Source of the DNA: Rhodospirillales bacterium
GTDB lineage: Bacteria > Pseudomonadota > Alphaproteobacteria > Rhodospirillales > WMHbin7
Reading direction: 5' to 3'
Assembly: GCA_016214125.1 (NCBI GenBank)
Contig: JACRPC010000031.1
Coordinates: 1 to 64,000 of the forward strand
DNA length: 64,000 bases
This document shows, piece by piece, positions 58,922 through 64,000 of the stretch (positions are counted from its first letter, which is position 1; each line of letters opens with the position of its first letter). Both the position numbers and the translations under genes were made by a program. The notes beneath the pieces were generated by a model. The model did no database searches, was not told the DNA's origin, and was given only the letters and a program-made list of their open reading frames with translations.

Positions 58922-61900
58922 ATGGTCCAGTTCGATCGCCTCCGCGTCGTCGGCTTCAAGTCCTTCGTCGAATCGACGGATCTGGCGATCGAAAACGGCA
59001 TGACCGGGGTGGTCGGCCCCAACGGCTGCGGCAAATCGAATCTGGTCGAAGCCCTGAAGTGGGTGATGGGCGAGACCTCGGCCAAGCAGATGCGCGGCGC
59101 CGACATGGACGACGTTATCTTCGGCGGTTCGCAAGGCCGGCCGGCCCGCAACATGGCCGAGGTGGCGGTGGTGCTCGACAACCGCAGCCGCACCGCGCCC
59201 GCCATGTTCAACGACGCCGACGAACTCGAAGTCTCGCGCCGCATCGAGCGCGGCCAGGGCTCGCTCTACAAGGTGAACGGCCGCGAGGTGCGGGCCCGCG
59301 ACGTGGCGCTCCTCTTCGCCGACGCCGCCACCGGCGCCCGCTCGACCGCCCTGGTCAGCCAAGGCCGCATCGGCGCCATCATCAACGCCAAGCCGGCCGA
59401 CCGGCGTTCGCTTCTCGAAGAAGCGGCCGGCATCGCCGGGCTGCATTCGCGGCGCCACGAGGCGGAAATCCGCCTGCGCGGCGCCGAATCGAACCTGGCC
59501 CGCCTGGAAGACGTGCTCGTCACCCTCGACGCCCAATTGCAGGCCCTGGTCAAGCAGGCCAGGCAGGCGGCGCGCTACCGCACCATCAGCGACCAGATCC
59601 GCACCGTCGAGGCCCGTCTGCTGCTGCGCCGCTGGGACGAGGCGGTCGGCGCGCTCGATCTGGCCCGCGACGCCCTGGCCGCCATCGATTCCGAGGTGGC
59701 GGAACGGACCGGCCGCGCCGCCCAGGCCGCCACCCGCCAGGCCGAGGCCGCCAGCGCCCTGCCGCCGCTTCGCCAGCACGAAGCCGAGGCGGCGGCCCGC
59801 CTGCAGCGCTTGCGGCTGGCCGGCGAGCAGCTCGACGCCGAGGAAGCCCGCATCGCCCAGGCGAGGCGCGATCTCGCCACCCGCTTGGCCCAGACCGCCG
59901 CCGATCTCGAACGCGAAGCCGCCCGCGCCGCCGACGCTCAGGAAGCCCTGGCCCGTCTGGCCGAGGAGGAGCGCTTGCTTCGGGCCGCCAGCCAAGGCGA
60001 CGCCGAGGCCCAGGCCCTGGCCCGCGAGACCTTGTCCAAGGCCGCCCAGGCGGTCAACGAGCAGGAATCGGACCTGGCCCGGCTCACCGAGCGGGTGGCG
60101 GCCGAGGCGGCGCGCAAGACCGCGCTCGAGCGCCGCTTGGCCGAGATCGCCGAACGGATCGCCCGGCTGGAATCCCGCCAAAGCGAAGTGGCGGCCGCCA
60201 TCGGCCGCGCCGAGACCGAGGCCGCCCAGGATGCCGAAGTGGTGGCGGCGCAGACCCGGCTTGACGCGGCGCGCCAGGCGCTCGAAGCCGCCCGCGCCCG
60301 CCTCGACCAGGCCGAGCGCCTGCGCGAAAGCGCCGACACCACCCGCGCCCAGGCCCGCGACGCCCTTTCCGCCGAAGAGGCCGCCGGCTCGCGCCTCAAG
60401 GCCGAAGCCGACGGTTTGACCGCGCTGTTGGCCGCCGGCGCCAAGGAAGGCACGCCGATCCTTGACGCCATTACGGTCGATCCCGGTTTCGAAACCGCCC
60501 TGGGTGCCGCGCTGGGCGAGGATCTGGAAGCGCCCATCGATCCCAATCAGCTTCATCACTGGGCGCTCCTTGCCCCTTACGCCGATCCGCCGGCCCTGCC
60601 CGAAGGTGTCACGCCCTTGGCGCACCATGTGCGGGCGCCCGCCGAACTGGCACGACGGCTGTCGCAGATCGGCCTGGTCGAGGACGGCGCCGCCTTGCGC
60701 GCGGCGCTCAAGCCCGGCCAGCGGCTGGTCAGCCGCTCCGGGGCGCTCTGGCGCTGGGACGGCTTCACCGTTGCCGCCGGCGCGCCTACGCCGGCCGCCA
60801 CCCGTTTGGCCCAACGCAACCGTCTGGCCGAAATCGCCGTCGCCCGGACCGAGGCCGAGGGCCGTATTGCCCAGGCCCTGGCGTCGCTGGTCTCGGCGCA
60901 GACGGCCGCCGAATCGGCCCAGGAGGGCGCCCGCCTGGCCCGCGAGGCGCAAAAGGGCGCCGAGGGTGAAGTCGCCCAGGCCGGCCAACAACACACCCGT
61001 CTGCTCGAAAAGGCCGCCGAGCTGGCCGCCAGGCTGGGGGCGCTCAAGGCCCAGGCCGACCAGGCCGCCGCCGACAAGAACGAGGCCGAGACCCAGCACG
61101 CCGACACCGAGCGCGCGCTGGCCGAGCATCCCGATCCCGAGGCCGGCCGAGCCCAGATGGCCGGCTTGCGCGAAACCCTGACCGGCCTGCGTTCGGCGCT
61201 TCTGGAGGCGCGGGCCGGCCATGACCGCCTGATGCGCGAGGCCGGCGAACGCCAGCGCCGTCTGGAGGCGATCGGCCAGGAGCTTCTGTCCTGGACCAGC
61301 CGCGCCGAAAGCGCCCAGGGCCAGATCGCCGAACTGGAAGCCCGCCAAAACGCCGCCCGCGCCGAGGACGAGCGCCTGGCCGCCCTGCCGGCCGAGATCG
61401 CCGCCAAGCGGGCCGGCCTGCTCTCGGAAATCGGCGGCGCCGACCGCGCCCGCCAGGAGGCCGCTGACCGTCTGGCCCAGGCGGAAACCGAGCAGGCCGA
61501 GGCCGACCGGGCGCTCAAAGAGGCCGAACAGACGCTGGCCCAGGCGCGCGAGGAGCGCGTGCGCCGCGAATCGGCGCTGGAGGCCGGCAAGCAGCTCTGC
61601 CGCACGGTGGCCGAGCGGGTCGCCGAGCGCCTGGAATGCACGCCGGAAACCATCGCCGAGACCTGCGGGCTCGATCCCGACGAGGTGCTGCCGCCCGTCG
61701 AGGATTTGGAACGCCGGTTGGAGCGGTTGGGCCGCGAGCGCGAGAACATCGGCCCGGTCAATCTGCGCGCCGAGGCCGAGGCCGAGGAATTGACCAAGCA
61801 GCTCGAATCGCTCAAGGCCGAACGCGAGGATCTGATCGCCGCCATCGCCCGGCTGCGCCAGGGCATCGCCGAACTCAATCGCGAAGGGCGCGAGCGGCTG

Positions 61901-62377
61901 GTCGCCTCGTTCGAGGCGGTGGACCGCCATTTCCGCGAACTCTTCGTCCGCCTGTTCGGCGGCGGCCGCGCCCATCTGGCGCTCACCGAGGCCGAAGACC
62001 CGCTGGAAGCGGGCCTCGAGATCATGGCCAGCCCGCCCGGCAAACGGTTGCAGGTGATGAGCCTGCTGTCGGGCGGCGAGCAGGCGATGACGGCGCTGGC
62101 CCTTCTCTTCGCCGTCTTCATGACCAACCCGGCGCCGATCTGCGTGCTCGACGAGGTCGACGCCCCCCTGGACGACGCCAACGTCGATCGCTTCTGCACC
62201 CTGCTGGCCGACATGATGCAGACCACTTCGACCCGCTTCCTGGTCGTCACCCACCACCGCATGACCATGGCCCGCATGGACCGGCTTTACGGCGTCACCA
62301 TGCCCGAACGCGGAGTCTCCAAGCTGGTCTCGGTCGATCTCAAGACCGCCGAGACGCTGCGCAAGAAAGATTCCTAA
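58922..62377 (+). CDS. smc: chromosome segregation protein SMC
   Basis: A 1151-residue SMC ATPase of condensin. Walker A GPNGCGKSN (32-40), a long Ala/Glu/Arg-rich coiled coil, a hinge around residues 500-620 (GTPILDAITVDPGFETALGA), a second coiled coil, then LLSGGEQAM (signature) and VLDEVDAPLDDANVDRF (Walker B). Full length. Starts 10 bp after the dsbA-like stop. A weak hairpin follows. Confidence 0.96.
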   Translation: MVQFDRLRVVGFKSFVESTDLAIENGMTGVVGPNGCGKSNLVEALKWVMGETSAKQMRGADMDDVIFGGSQGRPARNMAEVAVVLDNRSRTAPAMFNDADELEVSRRIERGQGSLYKVNGREVRARDVALLFADAATGARSTALVSQGRIGAIINAKPADRRSLLEEAAGIAGLHSRRHEAEIRLRGAESNLARLEDVLVTLDAQLQALVKQARQAARYRTISDQIRTVEARLLLRRWDEAVGALDLARDALAAIDSEVAERTGRAAQAATRQAEAASALPPLRQHEAEAAARLQRLRLAGEQLDAEEARIAQARRDLATRLAQTAADLEREAARAADAQEALARLAEEERLLRAASQGDAEAQALARETLSKAAQAVNEQESDLARLTERVAAEAARKTALERRLAEIAERIARLESRQSEVAAAIGRAETEAAQDAEVVAAQTRLDAARQALEAARARLDQAERLRESADTTRAQARDALSAEEAAGSRLKAEADGLTALLAAGAKEGTPILDAITVDPGFETALGAALGEDLEAPIDPNQLHHWALLAPYADPPALPEGVTPLAHHVRAPAELARRLSQIGLVEDGAALRAALKPGQRLVSRSGALWRWDGFTVAAGAPTPAATRLAQRNRLAEIAVARTEAEGRIAQALASLVSAQTAAESAQEGARLAREAQKGAEGEVAQAGQQHTRLLEKAAELAARLGALKAQADQAAADKNEAETQHADTERALAEHPDPEAGRAQMAGLRETLTGLRSALLEARAGHDRLMREAGERQRRLEAIGQELLSWTSRAESAQGQIAELEARQNAARAEDERLAALPAEIAAKRAGLLSEIGGADRARQEAADRLAQAETEQAEADRALKEAEQTLAQAREERVRRESALEAGKQLCRTVAERVAERLECTPETIAETCGLDPDEVLPPVEDLERRLERLGRERENIGPVNLRAEAEAEELTKQLESLKAEREDLIAAIARLRQGIAELNREGRERLVASFEAVDRHFRELFVRLFGGGRAHLALTEAEDPLEAGLEIMASPPGKRLQVMSLLSGGEQAMTALALLFAVFMTNPAPICVLDEVDAPLDDANVDRFCTLLADMMQTTSTRFLVVTHHRMTMARMDRLYGVTMPERGVSKLVSVDLKTAETLRKKDS

Positions 62378-62394
62378 CGTTTTCTTGCCCCCCG

Positions 62395-62411
62395 GGGGCG
62401 CTTTTCGCCCC
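62395..62411 (+). terminator. weak hairpin after smc
   Basis: GGGGCG/CGCCCC stem with a 5-base loop and a short TCTTTC tail, 17 bp past the smc stop. Confidence 0.45.
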
Positions 62412-62562
62412 TCTTTCAGCCACGTTTTCGCGTGATTCTCCAAAGACTTGAGGGGGAGGTTTTCGGGCTTGACAGGCCAAGGTGGCGCCGATATGGTGCG
62501 CTCCGCTTTCGGGGCGGTCGCCGCTACCCGGAAGGGGGATGCGTTTTTTGGGTGGAACGGCC

Positions 62563-62949
62563 ATGAACGATCGGTCCGACCCACCGAACCTTGCCGATCT
62601 CGACGCCCGGCTTCGCGCGCTGCGCCAGGCCGATTCGCAGGCGTCGGACGGTGCGTCTCCCGGCGGCGGCGGGGCTTCGATGGGCGGTTTGGGCGTGGCG
62701 ATGCGAATCGGCGTCGAATTGGTTTCGGCGCTGGGGGTCGGGGTGGGGCTCGGTTATCTGCTCGACCGCTGGCTGGGCACCAAACCGTGGTTGATGTTGG
62801 TGTTCTTCTTCCTGGGCGCGGCCGCCGGCGTGCTCAATGTCTGGCGGGCGGTCAATCGCCAGGACGTGACGGTGGGGTTCAAACCGCCGGCCCGGGAAAC
62901 GGACATCCCGAACGAGCAAGGCCCCGACGCGGGCAAGAGGCGAAGGTAG
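62563..62949 (+). CDS. atpI: AtpI-like F0F1 ATP synthase assembly protein
   Basis: A 128-residue two-helix membrane protein: Gly/Ala-rich start, VGVGLGYLLDRWLGTKPWLMLVFF and FFFLGAAAGVLNVWRAV. It leads the atp operon, as in many alphaproteobacteria, and belongs to the AtpZ/AtpI family (c-ring assembly or magnesium). Start at the ATG at 62563. Confidence 0.87.
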   Translation: MNDRSDPPNLADLDARLRALRQADSQASDGASPGGGGASMGGLGVAMRIGVELVSALGVGVGLGYLLDRWLGTKPWLMLVFFFLGAAAGVLNVWRAVNRQDVTVGFKPPARETDIPNEQGPDAGKRRR

Positions 62950-62956
62950 AACGTCA

Positions 62957-63679
62957 GTGGCAAGCCCACTTCACCAATTCGAGATCAAGACCCTGGTGCC
63001 GATCAAGATCGGCGGGATCGATCTTTCCTTCACCAATTCGGCGCTGTTCATGGCGCTGGCGGTGGCGGCGGTGACCTTCTTCTTCGTCCAGGGCATGAAG
63101 GGGCGCAGCGTCGTTCCCGGCCGCTGGCAATCGCTGGCCGAACTGACCTACGAATTCGTCGCCGGCATGCTGAAGGACAATGTGGGCGCCGAGGGGCGCA
63201 AGTTTTTTCCCTTCGTCTTCACCCTCTTCACCTTCATCCTGTTTGGCAACCTCCTGGGCCTGCTGCCCTACAGCTTCACCTTCACCAGCCACATCATCGT
63301 GACCTTCGCGCTCGCCTGCGCGTCGTTCCTCTTGGTCACCCTGGTCGGCCTGGCCCGCCACGGCCTGCATTTCTTCTCGCTCTTCGTGCCCTCGGGGGTG
63401 TCGCCGGTCCTCTTGCCGCTGATGATCCCGATCGAGATCGTCTCCTATCTCTCGCGGCCGGTGAGCCTCTCGGTTCGTCTTTTCGCCAACATGATGGCGG
63501 GCCACACCATGATGAAGGTGTTCGCCGGCTTCATTCTGCCGCTCGGCGTTTTCGGCATCGCGCCGTTCGCCATCGACGTCGCGCTCACCGGTTTCGAGTT
63601 CGGCATCGCCATCATCCAGGCCTACATCTTCACCGTGCTCACCTGCCTTTACCTGCACGACGCCGTGCATCTCCATTAA
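62957..63679 (+). CDS. atpB: ATP synthase F0 subunit a
   Basis: A 240-residue proton-channel subunit. Five to six membrane helices and the conserved SVRLFANMMAGHTMMK segment carrying the essential Arg. GTG start. First F0 subunit, between atpI and atpE. Confidence 0.96.
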   Translation: MASPLHQFEIKTLVPIKIGGIDLSFTNSALFMALAVAAVTFFFVQGMKGRSVVPGRWQSLAELTYEFVAGMLKDNVGAEGRKFFPFVFTLFTFILFGNLLGLLPYSFTFTSHIIVTFALACASFLLVTLVGLARHGLHFFSLFVPSGVSPVLLPLMIPIEIVSYLSRPVSLSVRLFANMMAGHTMMKVFAGFILPLGVFGIAPFAIDVALTGFEFGIAIIQAYIFTVLTCLYLHDAVHLH

Positions 63680-63723
63680 GGCCGGAAACGGGTTTTTCAG
63701 TCCAACGCCAACGGTAAGGAACA

Positions 63724-63954
63724 ATGACGATGGAAGTTGCAGCAGCTAAGTTGATTGGCGCCGGCCTGGCCGTGATCGGCCTGGGTGGCGTCGGCGCCGG
63801 TATCGGCCAGATCTTTGCGACCCTGGTCTCGTCGGTGGCCCGCAATCCGGCCGCCAAGTCGCAGGTTCAGGGTCTGGCCTTCATCGGCTTCGCCCTGGTC
63901 GAGGCGGTGGCGCTCTACGCGCTGGTGATCGCCTTCCTGATCCTGTTCGGCTAA
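63724..63954 (+). CDS. atpE: ATP synthase F0 subunit c
   Basis: A 76-residue two-helix proteolipid of the rotor ring: [20 protein letters not shown] in helix 1, RNPAAKS loop, and [18 protein letters not shown] with the proton-binding Glu in helix 2. An in-frame ATG at 63730 is an alternative start. The window ends before atpF. Confidence 0.96.
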   Translation: MTMEVAAAKLIGAGLAVIGLGGVGAGIGQIFATLVSSVARNPAAKSQVQGLAFIGFALVEAVALYALVIAFLILFG

Positions 63955-63967
63955 GTTCGGTTCGGTC

Positions 63968-64000
63968 GGGCCCACCCACCCCGACGGGGCGGGCGGGCCG
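63968..64000. terminator. GC-rich hairpin after atpE, cut by the window end
   Basis: GGCCCACCCACCCCG then CGGGGCGGGCGGGCC can fold into a stem with small mismatches 14 bp past the atpE stop. A hairpin here is common and may set the high atpE-to-atpF ratio. No T run seen before the window ends. Confidence 0.45.

Noticed and set aside
58898-62584. 1228-codon minus-strand open frame across smc
   Set aside because: Antisense shadow of a complete SMC protein with all ATPase motifs; the shadow is Gly/Leu-rich and has no domain.

Overview
The window is a GC-rich, densely packed bacterial chromosome segment. The MucR/Ros regulator, the AddAB exonuclease (instead of RecBCD), the phoH-ybeY-corC-lnt-HTH-metK-trmB order, the AmgK/MurU peptidoglycan-recycling pair and a full heme d1 nitrite-reductase locus point to an alphaproteobacterium, most likely a denitrifying relative of the Rhodospirillales. 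That placement is inferred from gene content; no rRNA or tRNA gene was seen to confirm it.

Layout. 1-2.0 kb: two secreted proteins that share a duplicated promoter and signal-peptide cassette but have unrelated mature parts. 2.0-10.8 kb (minus strand): trmB, metK, an XRE regulator, lnt, corC, ybeY, phoH, miaB, fur and mucR. 10.9-19.7 kb: a TusA-like gene, then the overlapping tsaE-amgK-murU-addB-addA operon on the minus strand. 19.8-28.7 kb: a small membrane protein, an FNR-type flavoprotein reductase, Ppx/GppA, RlmE, a host-attachment-family protein, YjbQ, an SDR, a DMT transporter and a Pat-like acyl-CoA synthetase/acetyltransferase.

28.7-44.2 kb is the centrepiece, an enlarged nir (cytochrome cd1 nitrite reductase) locus. 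It holds an orphan d1-type propeller protein, a NirT tetraheme cytochrome fused to an extra heme-binding domain, a cupredoxin, two separate nirS genes, and nirE-C-F-D-L-G-H-J-N for heme d1 synthesis. Three FNR/DNR-like 14-mers lie upstream of nirT, nirS1 and nirS2, and rho-independent terminators follow both nirS genes. NirT and the cupredoxin would bring electrons, the two NirS enzymes would reduce nitrite to NO, and NirE/DLGH/J/F/N/C would make and deliver heme d1.

44.2-48.0 kb is accessory: a modular protein with a peptidoglycan-binding-like region and a C-terminal BPSL0067/NlpC-P60-like domain, a closely spaced small secreted protein (candidate immunity protein), another secreted protein, and an orphan phage terminase small subunit. 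48.3-50.3 kb encodes a class III CoA-transferase and a MaoC-type hydratase, followed by about 350 bp of dispersed repeats. 50.7-56.5 kb (minus strand) is a methionine-cycle operon (ArsR-methyltransferase fusion, metF, metH, small secreted protein). 56.7-64 kb (plus strand) carries mlaA, mlaC, a DsbA-like gene, smc and the start of the F0 ATP synthase operon (atpI, atpB, atpE). No CRISPR array, integrase or transposase was seen.
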